From contig DAOUHB010000107.1 of assembly GCA_034428935.1 (NCBI GenBank), forward strand, positions 1-36,763: a stretch of DNA of 36,763 nucleotides. Reading direction: 5' to 3'. Below are positions 7,334 through 16,416 of this stretch, in pieces; positions within the stretch are counted from its first letter, which is position 1; each line of letters opens with the position of its first letter. This stretch comes from JAAYZQ01 sp034428935. Its GTDB lineage: Bacteria; Chloroflexota; Anaerolineae; JAAYZQ01. Made by a program: the position numbers and the translations under genes. The notes below the pieces were generated by a model. That model was not told the origin of the DNA, made no database searches, and worked only from the letters and a program-made list of their open reading frames with translations.

Positions 7334-8531
7334 CGCCGTTCAATTGCTCCTTCTCCTTACCGGGTGGGCAATGAACCCGGGAGCCTGCCCTGTTGGAAGC
7401 ATTGCGGTAGACGGCGAGGAGCTGCAGGGCAGCTTGTTCCCAGGTGAAGCGGCTCGCCTGGCGACGGCCGGCCTCCACCAGCCGGGCGCGCAGGCCTTCG
7501 TCCAACAGCAAGCTGGCCAGTGCGCGGGCCAGCTCGTCCGGGCGGCCTGCATCGACCAGCAACCCGGCATCGCCCACCGCCTCGGGTAGCGACGAATTGT
7601 CCGCACTGACCACCGGGGTGCCACAGGCCATGGCCTCCAGGATGGGCAGGCCAAAACCCTCGTACCACGAGGGAAAGGCCAGGACAGAGGCCAGGGTGTA
7701 GAGCGCCGGCAGATCTCTATCGTCCACAAAGCCGGTCAGGACGACGCGCTCCCGGACGCCGTGGCTCGCCGCCACTGCCAGCAGATCCTCCTCGAGCCAA
7801 CCTTTGCCGCCGGCGATGACCAGCCCCAGGCCATCAGGCAGATCGTGGCCCGCGGCCACCAGACGCCCAAAGCCCTCCACCAGCCCCTGGAAGTTCTTCC
7901 GGGGCTGGAGGGTGCCCACGCCCAGCACAAAACGCTCCGGCAGGCCGTAGCGGGCGCGCACCTGCGCCAGGATTTCCCCATCCTCCACGGCCCGGAATCG
8001 CTCCTCGACCCCCGGGTAGAGGACCGAGACTTTATCTGGGGGCACGGCCAGAAGCTCCCCCAGGTCGCGGCGCGTGCTCTCCGAGTCGGCCAGGATGTGG
8101 CTGGCGCGGCGCACCGCCCGCGTCACGGCCCCCTCCAGGTAGCTGCGAAAAGCGGGCACAAAGAATTGGGGCACGCGCAGAAACGACAGATCGTGGACCG
8201 TGAGGACGGTGGGCGTCCGGCCCACCGGCGGCAGGACGAAATCGGGCGAGTGGTAAAGATCGAGGCGCCCGCTGGCAAGCTGCACAGGCAGCGGCAGCCG
8301 CGCGCGCTGCCAGATTATGTTCAGCCAACGGTCGGACAGCGGGATGGAGCGCAGGCGAAAGTTGGGCGGCCAGCCTGCCCGGCTGTCGCCGCTCCCCCAA
8401 CCGCCGGCCGCCAGAAGCACGTACTCGTTGTGCTGATCCTGCGCAGCCAGGGCCTGCACCAGGTTGCGCGTGTAGCGGCCAATGCCGCCCCCCTGGCGCA
8501 CGGCCGCCGTGTAGTCGATGCCGATGCGCAT
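7317..8531 (-). CDS. GT4-family glycosyltransferase (GT-B fold)
   Basis: About 404 residues. The N-terminus MRIGIDYTAAVRQGGGIGRYT has the glycine-rich loop of GT-B retaining transferases. The C-terminal half has GVGTLQPRKNFQGLVEGF and the E-x7-E motif in YEGFGLPILEAMACGTPVV, followed by LPEAVGDAGLLVD, as in mannosyltransferase-like GT4 enzymes. It should add a hexose from a nucleotide sugar on the cytoplasmic side during assembly of a lipid-linked glycan. Two in-frame ATGs occur at 8537 and 8531; the AGAGGCGG site is spaced correctly only for the second, so 8531 is chosen. It follows the GtrA-like gene by 40 bases and overlaps the DUF3592 gene. Confidence 0.88.
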   Translation of the reverse strand: MRIGIDYTAAVRQGGGIGRYTRNLVQALAAQDQHNEYVLLAAGGWGSGDSRAGWPPNFRLRSIPLSDRWLNIIWQRARLPLPVQLASGRLDLYHSPDFVLPPVGRTPTVLTVHDLSFLRVPQFFVPAFRSYLEGAVTRAVRRASHILADSESTRRDLGELLAVPPDKVSVLYPGVEERFRAVEDGEILAQVRARYGLPERFVLGVGTLQPRKNFQGLVEGFGRLVAAGHDLPDGLGLVIAGGKGWLEEDLLAVAASHGVRERVVLTGFVDDRDLPALYTLASVLAFPSWYEGFGLPILEAMACGTPVVSADNSSLPEAVGDAGLLVDAGRPDELARALASLLLDEGLRARLVEAGRRQASRFTWEQAALQLLAVYRNASNRAGSRVHCPPGKEKEQLNGDERVG

Positions 8532-8571
8532 CACCATCCGCCTCTTGTGCTCACACCGTCAAGCCCGCACG

Positions 8572-9132
8572 CTACTTGATGCCACGGTACGTCCAGATCC
8601 GGTTCACCCCAAAGTTCCAGAAAAGCACCACCGCGATGGCAAATGCCTTGGCCAGGTTGTAGCTTAGTCGCGCGCTGACCAGGTGCTGAAAGACGTACTG
8701 GTCCATGACCAACAGGAGAACCGTGTTAATGCCCAGGCCCACGAGGTTGACCACGGCGAACTGGCCCAGCTGCGAGCCCAGGGGCCGCTCGCGCGATTCG
8801 GGAAAGGTCCACAGCCGGTTCCACGTAAAGTTGCTCAGCACAGCCATGGTGAAGGATATGGCATTGGCGGCCACCAACTGAACACTATGGGGATCCACCG
8901 ACGGCTCCCAGCCTACACCCAGCCCGAGCTTCTCAAAGACCACCTTCATGATATTCAACACGACAAAGTCGACCACCGCCCCGATGGCGCCGACGATGGC
9001 AAATTTGGCGAACCGATCCAACTCCTTGGGGTTGCCGCACAGCTTGCGCCACATGCGGCCCACGAGGGGCACGCGGCACAGGCAACGGTTCAGGCGGGGA
9101 TGGGACTCGATGGTGGTTATGATGTTTCCCAA
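8572..9132 (-). CDS. GtrA-family membrane protein
   Basis: 186 residues. After a basic N-terminus, four hydrophobic segments carry the GtrA signatures: FAKFAIVGAIGAVVDFVVLNIM, ISFTMAVLSNFTWNRLWTF, QFAVVNLVGLGINTVLLLV and FAIAVVLFWNFGVNRIWTY. GtrA-like proteins are thought to flip or help present polyprenyl-phosphate-linked sugars. The TTG at 9132 is chosen because GGAGGT lies 5 bases upstream; an in-frame extension further upstream runs inside the preceding ligase-like gene and looks like a shadow. It overlaps that gene by 16 bases. It probably supplies the lipid-linked sugar used by the GT39-type enzyme of the same operon (inference). Confidence 0.85.
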   Translation of the reverse strand: MGNIITTIESHPRLNRCLCRVPLVGRMWRKLCGNPKELDRFAKFAIVGAIGAVVDFVVLNIMKVVFEKLGLGVGWEPSVDPHSVQLVAANAISFTMAVLSNFTWNRLWTFPESRERPLGSQLGQFAVVNLVGLGINTVLLLVMDQYVFQHLVSARLSYNLAKAFAIAVVLFWNFGVNRIWTYRGIK

Positions 9133-10610
9133 GAACGACCTCCAGGCAGAGCGAGCAAGATAGCAACCTGCAAGTACATGGCGTGGACGTACAGGTTGTC
9201 GAAGACGTTGTGCACGCTCAGGTGTACCAGCACGCCGAGAACGCCGAGGGCCAGGCCAAAGGACCAGCCGTTCGCCCGGCGCACCGCTCGCCACGCAGCC
9301 AGGAGGGCCAGCGACCAGAGGAGGAGATAGGCGAGCAGGCCCAGAAGGCCGCTCTCGGCAGCGACGTTGAGATAGTAGTTGTGGGCGTGACCCAGGGCGT
9401 GGGGCCACAGGGGCAGCGCGTAGCGGGCATAGGCCGGCTCATAATTGCCGATGCCGACCCCCAGCCAGGGATGATCCGTCCACATGGCCAGTGCCGATTG
9501 CCAATGGGCCATGCGCTCCAGGACGGCAAAGTTCGCGTCGGTGATCTCGGCGCCACGTACCTCGGCAAAGCCACCCAGCCCGAGCTGCGGTCCCAGATCG
9601 GCAAAGCGGGCGACGATGGAGGGTGGCAGCACAGCCACTCCCCCCGCCAGGAGGACGTAGACCAGGATGACCAACAGCGTGATGGCGAGCACGGCCCCTC
9701 GCCCGCTCCGCGCCGCGACGGCGACGATCATGGCCCCTACGGCTGCCGCAAAGCCAAGCCAGGCACCCCGCGACCAGGACATGATGAGAGCCGCCAGCAT
9801 GAGCGCCCCGCAGCCCACGGCCAGGAACAGCCAGCGGGCAGGCAGGCGACCATCCACCCGCAAGAGCCAGGCAGCGGCCAGGCCAACGGCGACGGGCAGC
9901 GTCAGGCCCAGGTAACCGGCATAGGGGTTTGGCTGCTCAAAGGTGCCATGGGCACGCATGAAGCCGCCGGGCAGGATAAAGGCCTCGGGCCCCACCTGGA
10001 ACAGGAATTGGTAGATGCCCTGCAGGGCCGCCAGGGCACCGCCCAGCAGCAGCGCCGCAACCAGCGGCCGGACCCATCGCCCTCCCGCCTCGCTCCGCAC
10101 CTCGTACGAGACGACGAGGTAGAGGGCCAGGATCTCCATCCACTTGATCAGCTCCTTGATGCTGTGCTGCGTCGAGACGGCGCCGGCCGTGGATAGAAGC
10201 GCCACCCCCAGGAAGAGGGCCAGCGGGAACGTCAGGGGCGGCCAGCGCCAGGGCAGGGACCGCGGCAAGGACTGCGCCGGCGTCTCGCGGCGGGTGCGCC
10301 GCAGGACCACCTGGCGCAACAGCCAGGCCGCCAGAGCCAGGGCCAGCAGCACCTCGGCCAGCCCGACGTTCATCACTCCCAGGCGCACTTGCCTCAGGGA
10401 GCCAAAGGGCACTGCCGGCAGGAGGAGCAAGACGCCCAGCATGGGCTGCAGCAGCGTGGCAACGGCCACGATAGCGCCCACGACCAGCAGCACCGCCCAG
10501 GTGAGGGGCAGCAGGGCGATGGCCAGGGCCGCCAGCCCGGCCAGGCCCAGGCCGGCGACGGCCTGCCACTCCGGTCTTCTATTGGCCCAGGCGGACGCGG
10601 AACCAATCAA
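9117..10610 (-). CDS. O-antigen ligase/polymerase-like membrane protein (Wzy/WaaL superfamily)
   Basis: About 497 residues and about twelve hydrophobic segments. Family hallmarks are GTFEQPNPYAGYLGLTLP, SWSRGAWLGF, and the large periplasmic loop ending in HPWLGVGIGNYEPAYARY with GHAHNYYLNVAAESGLLGL. Such proteins polymerise or ligate lipid-linked glycans outside the membrane. The start is uncertain: no ATG lies near the end of the epimerase gene. I place it at the in-frame TTG at 10610, which keeps a short cytoplasmic N-terminus and the first hydrophobic segment. A GTG at 10493 would cut that segment off. The upstream open frame inside the epimerase gene is a shadow. It overlaps the GtrA-like gene downstream. 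Confidence 0.78.
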   Translation of the reverse strand: MIGSASAWANRRPEWQAVAGLGLAGLAALAIALLPLTWAVLLVVGAIVAVATLLQPMLGVLLLLPAVPFGSLRQVRLGVMNVGLAEVLLALALAAWLLRQVVLRRTRRETPAQSLPRSLPWRWPPLTFPLALFLGVALLSTAGAVSTQHSIKELIKWMEILALYLVVSYEVRSEAGGRWVRPLVAALLLGGALAALQGIYQFLFQVGPEAFILPGGFMRAHGTFEQPNPYAGYLGLTLPVAVGLAAAWLLRVDGRLPARWLFLAVGCGALMLAALIMSWSRGAWLGFAAAVGAMIVAVAARSGRGAVLAITLLVILVYVLLAGGVAVLPPSIVARFADLGPQLGLGGFAEVRGAEITDANFAVLERMAHWQSALAMWTDHPWLGVGIGNYEPAYARYALPLWPHALGHAHNYYLNVAAESGLLGLLAYLLLWSLALLAAWRAVRRANGWSFGLALGVLGVLVHLSVHNVFDNLYVHAMYLQVAILLALPGGRSWETS

Positions 10611-11526
10611 CGGTCTTGCCCAACCCTTCTTCCAGCGAGACGACAGGCTCCCAGCCCAGCGCCTTCCGCGCCTTGTCGATGCACGGCTGGCGCACCATGG
10701 GATCGTCCTTGGTGCGCTCGTCCTTGGGCTGGAGAAACAGGATCTCGGAGCGGCTGCCGGTGACCTGCAGAACCTTCTCGGCAAACTCCAGGATGGTCAT
10801 CTCCCGGGGGTTGCCCAGGTTGACGGGATAGACCTCGCCCGACATGAGCAGGCGGACCATTCCTTCCACCAGGTCGGACACGTAGCAAAAGCTGCGGGTG
10901 CGCGTGCCCTCGTCGTACACGGTCAAGGACTCGCCCAGGAGTGCCTGCCGCAAGAAGTTTGGCACCACGCGGCCGTCGTCCAGCCTCATCCGCGGCCCGT
11001 AGGTGTTGAATATGCGGGCGATGCGCGTCTCGACCCCGTGGTAGCGGTAGTAGGCCATGGCCAGCGCCTCGGCAAAGCGCTTCGACTCGTCGTACACGCC
11101 CCGTGGGCCCACGGGATTGACGTTGCCCCAGTAGTCCTCCGACTGGGGATGCTCCAGCGGGTCCCCGTAGACCTCTGACGTGGAGGCCAGCAAGAAGCGG
11201 GCCCCCTTGGCCTTGGCCAGCCCCAGGGCCTTGTGCGTGCCCAGGGCGCCGACCTTGAGCGTCTGGATCGGAAAGTTGAGATAGTCCACCGGGCTGGGCA
11301 ACGAGGCCAGGTGCAGCACGGCATCCAGGGGGCCCTCAACATAGATATAGTTGGTCACGTCGTGGTGGATAAAGCGAAAGCGATCGTGGCCCGCCAGGTG
11401 GGCAATGTTGTCCGTCGAGCCGGTGGCGAGGTTGTCCATGGCAATGACCTCGTGCCCGCTCTCCAGCAGGTAATCGCACAGGTGCGAGCCGATAAAGCCG
11501 GCGCCGCCGGTGATCAGGATACGCAT
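10579..11526 (-). CDS. NAD-dependent sugar epimerase/dehydratase, probable UDP-glucuronate decarboxylase
   Basis: 315 residues of the extended short-chain dehydrogenase type. GGAGFIGSHL at 7-16 binds NAD, DNLATGS follows the second strand, and the catalytic set is STSEVYGDP (115-123) plus YDESK (145-149). The stretch HPQSEDYWGNVNPVGPRGVYDESKR matches UDP-xylose synthases (UXS), which convert UDP-glucuronate to UDP-xylose, better than UDP-glucose 4-epimerases. HLASLPSPVDY also fits UXS. It would supply a nucleotide pentose for the glycan built by this operon. The gene begins inside the end of the upstream fusion gene (13-base overlap). Specificity is inferred from motifs. Confidence 0.83.
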   Translation of the reverse strand: MRILITGGAGFIGSHLCDYLLESGHEVIAMDNLATGSTDNIAHLAGHDRFRFIHHDVTNYIYVEGPLDAVLHLASLPSPVDYLNFPIQTLKVGALGTHKALGLAKAKGARFLLASTSEVYGDPLEHPQSEDYWGNVNPVGPRGVYDESKRFAEALAMAYYRYHGVETRIARIFNTYGPRMRLDDGRVVPNFLRQALLGESLTVYDEGTRTRSFCYVSDLVEGMVRLLMSGEVYPVNLGNPREMTILEFAEKVLQVTGSRSEILFLQPKDERTKDDPMVRQPCIDKARKALGWEPVVSLEEGLGKTVDWFRVRLGQ

Positions 11527-14500
11527 GCGGTTTCTTGTCCTCCATCTGTATGCAAATTCGGAGACCCGGGATCCCCGAGATCGGTGCTCGTCGACTCGGC
11601 CGCTGATTCAGGAGCCGCGAAAGGAAGCTGGACGAAGGCGAGCATGAGCATGAAAACGAACGCCAGATCTACCAGGAAAAAGGCATTGTCGACCAGTCCA
11701 TGGGCCACAAAGTTGACCATGCCGGCCATGAGCCCCGCCACCAGGAGGGAATCGGGCCCCGCCGGCAGGATGCGGTGCAGCCGCAGGCCGCGCCGGAAAA
11801 AGCCGGCCAGCAGCCAGGCAAGGACGGCCAGCCCGCCGAGGCCGAGGCGCAGCCAGAAGTCGAGGATCAGGTTGTGGGGATGCGACAGGTTGAACTCTTC
11901 CCAGGCGGTGGGCAGGACATAGTGGCTGCGATACTGGTAGAGGAAATTGTCCAGGCCCACGCCCAGGACGGGGTGGTCGCCGGCCATGGCCAGGCTGGAG
12001 CGCCATAGCTGCAGGCGGAAGAACGTGGTGCCCTGCTCCGTCTCGAGGAGCGAGGTCAGGCGCTCGGTGCCGGCCAGGGCCAGCAACAACACCCCTGCCA
12101 GAAGCAGCATCACGACGGCCACGGCCAGGGTCCGGCGCCCGCGCAGCGCCGCCAGGAAGACGAGGGCAGCCGGCACGCCGACCAGCCACGCGCCCCGGGA
12201 GTAGGTCAGGAACAGGGCCAGGCCCATGATGGCAGCGCCCACGGCGTAGAGCCAGCGCCGCCTGCCCTCACGGTCCGTTGCCCGGGATGAGGATGCCCCC
12301 TCCCCTGCTCGCTGCCCCGCGCGCCAGAAAGCGGCCACGGCCAGCGCCAGGGCCAGGGGCAAGATGCGCCCCAGGTAAAGGGCGAGGTTGTTGGGCGAGC
12401 CGTAAAATCCCCGTACCCGCGAGACCCCCTCGGCAGTGATGACGCCCTCGCCCAGGACCCATTGGCCGATGCCCACGGCGGCGATGATGCTCGCCCCCAG
12501 GACCCAGGCATCGACCACGAGCCAGGCAGCCGCGCGGTGGCGGATGAGAGCCCGCAACAGGGCGTAAAAGAGTGCCGACTCGAGGACCACCGTGCGCAGT
12601 TCTCGCGCTGCAACGCGGCCCTCCTCGGCCCACAGCAGCGACAGGATGCCCAGGAGCGCCAGGGCCGCGACGCCCACGTCGAGGGCTGATAGGGCCGGCC
12701 CGGACGATTGGTCCCGGCCTTGCCGGCCGGCCGCGCCCAGGCGGTGCGCGACGAGCCCCACGGCCCACGCGGCGGCGGTGAGCAGCGTCAGGATCTCGAC
12801 CATGGAAAAGACCTTGCCCAGGAACGGCTTGCCGGGCTGGTAGAAGGGCAGCGCCAGGGCAACGAGCGGCAGCCCCAGCCAGGGCCGCAGGAGGAGGAGC
12901 AGGGCCAGAAGGGCCAGCAAGGCCAGGCTGGGAAGCAACCCGGGCACCAGGTAGAGCAGGAAAGCCACGGCGGCCATCGCCGCCAGCAGCCAGCCGTCGC
13001 CCACAGCCTCGGCCCTGGCGGCCAGATCCAGCCATGCCTTCGCCAACCGGGACAACGGGGCCTCCAGCGTCCGCCACCAGCGCCTTGCCGCCGGAGCGCC
13101 TGCGCCGGGCGCCACTACGCCGAGAACCGCCGCGCCGAGGGCCGCCAGGGAGGCGAGCGCAAAGGCCGGCGGCAGCCACGCAGGCCCCCTGGGCGGCGCC
13201 TCGCGGGCCACCCCCCAGCCGGCGATGGCCCACTGCCCCCATCCCCCTTCGGCGACGATCTCGACCGTGTGCTCGCCGTCGGCCAGGTCGCGGGCCACGG
13301 TGAGCGACTCGCTGCCGTTGAGGGGGTCGTAGAGCACCACGTAGGCGCGACCCAGCTCGTCGCGGGGCAGAGCATTGGCCGGCGCTCCATCCACGGTGAC
13401 ATACAGAAAGGCGCGGTATGGGCCGCGCTGCAGGCGCAGGTCAAAGCGCGTGCCGTGAAAGATCACCTTCAGGCGATCGCCGGTGGCGCCGATGTCGGCC
13501 GCCAGGGGCGTGACGTGCCATGCCCCCTCGTACTGCCCGCTGGCGTGGTTGGGAGGATAGACGCCGGGCCAGGCAACGGGCGGGGCCCCGGCCAGGCCGC
13601 TCAAGGCGTCCAGGGCCGGCCCCGTCGTCGTTCCGCGGCCGAAACCCGTCAGCAGGGCATACTCGACGGGGCGATCGTTCCTCGTCCAGGCAGCCCAGAG
13701 CATCGGCCCGAGCCAGGGCCAGTCCAGCCGTGCCCCTTGCACGGCACGGGTGATCTGTTCCGCGACGGGCTCCCATTCCTCCATGGAGTGCGGGCGGGGT
13801 AGGCCCCACGACACAACCCACACGGCCGTCTCGTCGTCGCCGTGGTCTAGCATCACCTGGCGCAGCAGCTCCAGGCGGCGCCAGCTCAGCTCCCCGGCCG
13901 CGGGCGGGTGTTCGAGCGGTAGATCGAAGGGGTAGATCTGGCCGGCGACCACGTCAAACCAGGGCGCCGCACCCGCCTGGTAGAGCCGGTCGAGGAAGAG
14001 GACGTCGCTCATATTGGCGCCGCCCGGCTCGACGTTTGGCGCCAGCGCGGCGGCCAGCACCACGGCCTCCGGGTCGCCGGCGCGAATCCGGATGGCTCCC
14101 TCGCGGAGCAGGCGCGCGTAGGCGGCCGGATCCACCTCGCGGCTGCCCCAATGGGGTGCGATGTTCGGCTCGTTCCAGATCTGGTAGTGGTCGATGACGT
14201 CGCCATAGCGCTCGACGAACGCCTGCACCCAGTCGCCATAGTCGCGGACCTCGACAGGAGGGGCAAATCGACTGCCGCGATCTTCGGAGGCCCGGGCCCA
14301 GGCGGGGGCGCCATCGAGCAAGGCGATGACGGACAGGCCCTGCCGCCGCGCGGCCTCCACCACCCGATCGCTCTCCTCCCAATTGTAGCTGCCGCGGCGG
14401 GGCTCCATCTCGTCCCAGGCGAAGCGGTACCGCAGCCAATGGAAGCCGTACCCCTTTATTACGCGCATCTGACCATCCACGACCGAGGCATCCACACCGC

Positions 14501-14675
14501 CCAGGTCGGCATTGACACCCAACGACTTGTCGGCAGCCAGGGGCACGACGTCGAGGACCTCCCCCTGCTGGGGCGCCAGGGCGCACCACAACAGGAGAGC
14601 CGCCGCGGCGAGGGCCAGGGACAGGATGAGCGCCAGGCCTGCGAGAAGCAGACGCCGCCCGTGGGCTCTGTTCAT
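11514..14675 (-). CDS. Fusion: glycoside-hydrolase-like TIM-barrel domain + beta-sandwich + O-antigen ligase-like membrane domain
   Basis: About 1053 residues. After an N-terminal membrane segment (about 9-30) comes a clan GH-A-like barrel (about 50-350) with RYRFAWDEMEPRRGSYNW, WNEPN (acid/base Glu169) and QIYPFDLP. At the usual nucleophile position (T-E-x-G in GH39/GH5-like relatives) the sequence is VSWG, so the Glu seems to be Ser289. A beta-sandwich-like region (about 370-490) and a further membrane part follow. The C-terminal portion (about 500-1020) is O-antigen-ligase-like, with GSPNNLALYLGRILPLAL, TYSRGAWLVG and HPVLGVGLDNFLYQY. The ATG at 14675 has GAGGTG 7 bases upstream and overlaps the stop of the lipoprotein gene. 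It may recognise a glycan rather than cleave it, then polymerise or ligate it (inference). Confidence 0.8.
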   Translation of the reverse strand: MNRAHGRRLLLAGLALILSLALAAAALLLWCALAPQQGEVLDVVPLAADKSLGVNADLGGVDASVVDGQMRVIKGYGFHWLRYRFAWDEMEPRRGSYNWEESDRVVEAARRQGLSVIALLDGAPAWARASEDRGSRFAPPVEVRDYGDWVQAFVERYGDVIDHYQIWNEPNIAPHWGSREVDPAAYARLLREGAIRIRAGDPEAVVLAAALAPNVEPGGANMSDVLFLDRLYQAGAAPWFDVVAGQIYPFDLPLEHPPAAGELSWRRLELLRQVMLDHGDDETAVWVVSWGLPRPHSMEEWEPVAEQITRAVQGARLDWPWLGPMLWAAWTRNDRPVEYALLTGFGRGTTTGPALDALSGLAGAPPVAWPGVYPPNHASGQYEGAWHVTPLAADIGATGDRLKVIFHGTRFDLRLQRGPYRAFLYVTVDGAPANALPRDELGRAYVVLYDPLNGSESLTVARDLADGEHTVEIVAEGGWGQWAIAGWGVAREAPPRGPAWLPPAFALASLAALGAAVLGVVAPGAGAPAARRWWRTLEAPLSRLAKAWLDLAARAEAVGDGWLLAAMAAVAFLLYLVPGLLPSLALLALLALLLLLRPWLGLPLVALALPFYQPGKPFLGKVFSMVEILTLLTAAAWAVGLVAHRLGAAGRQGRDQSSGPALSALDVGVAALALLGILSLLWAEEGRVAARELRTVVLESALFYALLRALIRHRAAAWLVVDAWVLGASIIAAVGIGQWVLGEGVITAEGVSRVRGFYGSPNNLALYLGRILPLALALAVAAFWRAGQRAGEGASSSRATDREGRRRWLYAVGAAIMGLALFLTYSRGAWLVGVPAALVFLAALRGRRTLAVAVVMLLLAGVLLLALAGTERLTSLLETEQGTTFFRLQLWRSSLAMAGDHPVLGVGLDNFLYQYRSHYVLPTAWEEFNLSHPHNLILDFWLRLGLGGLAVLAWLLAGFFRRGLRLHRILPAGPDSLLVAGLMAGMVNFVAHGLVDNAFFLVDLAFVFMLMLAFVQLPFAAPESAAESTSTDLGDPGSPNLHTDGGQETACVS

Positions 14676-16285
14676 GGCGCCCACCTCGGCTGCGTGCTCT
14701 GCCCATCCGCCGTGAGCTGATCCAGGCTTCCGGAAGTTACGTCGATTCGATAGAGATTGCCCTCGTACTCGACGAGCATCGCGTCGCCACGGGGTGACCA
14801 GGCGACGGCAGGAGCAATGAGCCCCATCAATCCCTGGGGCGGAAAGAGGCGGCGCGCGTTGCTGCCGTCGCGATCGCTCACGTACAGCTCGTAGCGGCTA
14901 TCCTCGGAGTTGCGCGGGCTCTGGGCCTGGCCAAAGGCCATCAAATCGCCGGCCTCGCCCCCTGCCGGCGCCCACCGGGGCCCCGACCACATGCCCACCT
15001 CCTCCTTCAGCCGCACCTGGACCTTGCCGTCGACGCTGGCCGCCCACAGGCCAAAGATGGGGCTGTCCTCGGGGCTCAAGCCCTCCAGGTCACCCTCGTG
15101 CGCGACAAAGGAGACCAGGTAGCCATCGGACGACCAGGAGACGGACGGCACCCAGGCCCAGTGGCTGCGGGTGCGGTACGGGACAAAGGACGCCAGCGGC
15201 AATGGAACCTTGTCCTTGACGCTCACGATCCCCACCTCGTCGGCCTGGGCGTAGGCCAGGTAGCGCCCATCGGGCGACCAGGCAAAGCTGCGGCCCCACC
15301 AGGCGTAGGGAATGTCGGCTGTAGGCGGCAGGACCATCTCGAAGGCAGGCTGTCCACCTGTGCCCTCCTCGGGCAGGGTGATGATCCACAGGTCGTTGTT
15401 GGCCTTCCAGCCCGGCACGCCGCCACTGCGCTCGGCCGTGGAATAGGCGGCCCGGGTGCCATCGGGCGACCACTCGGCCCACACCACGCCGACGACACCC
15501 ATGTACCGCGGATCCTCGCCCACCAGGGACGTGCGTGCCAGCCAGAAGGAGTTCAGAGGAGACCCCTCGTCGCCGGCCATACCCCTCGTGAATAGCAGGC
15601 GGCTGCCGTCGGGCGAGAGGGCAAAAACACGGCCATCCAGGTCGGCGGAGCCGGTGATGTTGCGCCGCAGATCGGACGACTCGCGCATGAACCAGGCATT
15701 GCCGCCCGAGAGATAGGCGATGGTGCCCGAGATGGGAACCGTCGCCAGCTCGCCCTGAACGCCGAGGAGCACCACCTCGTCCACGGGCTGGGCCGTTACC
15801 TCGCGGCGCACCTCCTGGCGGGCCACCTCCACGCCGTTCTCCAGGGTAAGCTGGTAGGTGATCTCGACCTCGCCGTTGCTGCCGGCCTGGAGCAGGCGCC
15901 GCTCTCCCTCGGGCACCGCCTCGTTGCGCACCGTTTTGTGGGCAAAGGGCAAGGGCCGGCGCTCGACCTCGAACCGCTCCTCCACTCGGGTCACTACCAC
16001 GTCCATCCCGTCGGCGACCCCAACGTAGAGATCCGGTTCCACGCGATCCAGCGGCCCAAGGCTGACGCCGGCGGCATCCAGCAGGTCGCGCACGGCCCAG
16101 GCGGAGGGCGCTGTGACGCGCAGGATCTGCTCCTGGCCGTCGGCGTGCAGCGCCACGCGCACCGGCCGTGGCTGGCCACAAGCGCCCAGGCCGAAAGCAA
16201 GCGCTATCGTGACCATCAATAGGCCGGCAACCGCGGCCCAGGGCCGCTTGTCAGGCCTCGTGGCCTTTGATCGAGCGTCGACCAT
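14672..16285 (-). CDS. Lipoprotein with DUF348-like, G5 and TolB-type beta-propeller domains
   Basis: 537 residues. A signal segment ends in the lipobox LGAC (Cys36), so the protein should be lipid-anchored outside the membrane. Residues about 42-95 (WAVRDLLDAAGVSLGPLDRVEPD) resemble the YabE-type DUF348 domain. About 105-175 (FAHKTVRNEAVPEGERRLLQAG, then VARQEVRREVTAQPVDEVVLLG) is a G5 domain, a family proposed to bind N-acetylglucosamine-containing polymers. About 185-537 has repeated WSPDG/SPDGSRLLF strands of a TolB-like propeller. It is the first gene of the operon behind the promoter at 16344-16372 and its stop overlaps the start of the fusion gene. A wall-glycan-binding sensor or scaffold is a reasonable inference. 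Confidence 0.82.
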   Translation of the reverse strand: MVDARSKATRPDKRPWAAVAGLLMVTIALAFGLGACGQPRPVRVALHADGQEQILRVTAPSAWAVRDLLDAAGVSLGPLDRVEPDLYVGVADGMDVVVTRVEERFEVERRPLPFAHKTVRNEAVPEGERRLLQAGSNGEVEITYQLTLENGVEVARQEVRREVTAQPVDEVVLLGVQGELATVPISGTIAYLSGGNAWFMRESSDLRRNITGSADLDGRVFALSPDGSRLLFTRGMAGDEGSPLNSFWLARTSLVGEDPRYMGVVGVVWAEWSPDGTRAAYSTAERSGGVPGWKANNDLWIITLPEEGTGGQPAFEMVLPPTADIPYAWWGRSFAWSPDGRYLAYAQADEVGIVSVKDKVPLPLASFVPYRTRSHWAWVPSVSWSSDGYLVSFVAHEGDLEGLSPEDSPIFGLWAASVDGKVQVRLKEEVGMWSGPRWAPAGGEAGDLMAFGQAQSPRNSEDSRYELYVSDRDGSNARRLFPPQGLMGLIAPAVAWSPRGDAMLVEYEGNLYRIDVTSGSLDQLTADGQSTQPRWAP

Positions 16286-16312
16286 GCTTTCCGTGACCTA
16301 TCCGTCGAAAAT

Positions 16313-16330
16313 GCCCGGCACCGGCCGGGC
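16313..16330 (-). other. GC-rich hairpin in the leader of the glycan operon
   Basis: GCCCGG (16313-16318) pairs with CCGGGC (16325-16330) around a 6-base loop, about 15 nt after the predicted transcription start. On the transcript it is followed by ATTTTCG. It could stabilise the 5' end or act as a weak attenuator. Confidence 0.4.
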
Positions 16331-16343
16331 GAGACACGCACGC

Positions 16344-16372
16344 ATTATAACCGAAAAGCGGATAGGCGGCAA
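16344..16372 (-). promoter_or_regulatory. Promoter of the glycan operon
   Basis: On the minus strand, TTGCCG (16372-16367), a 17-base spacer and a perfect TATAAT (16349-16344). The start would be near 16337, giving a leader of about 50 nt before the lipoprotein ATG at 16285. The short gaps and overlaps down to base 829 suggest it can serve twelve genes. Confidence 0.75.
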
Positions 16373-16416
16373 GCAGGTCGCAGCGCCAGATAGAAGGGGA
16401 GAGAGCGAGGGTGGAT

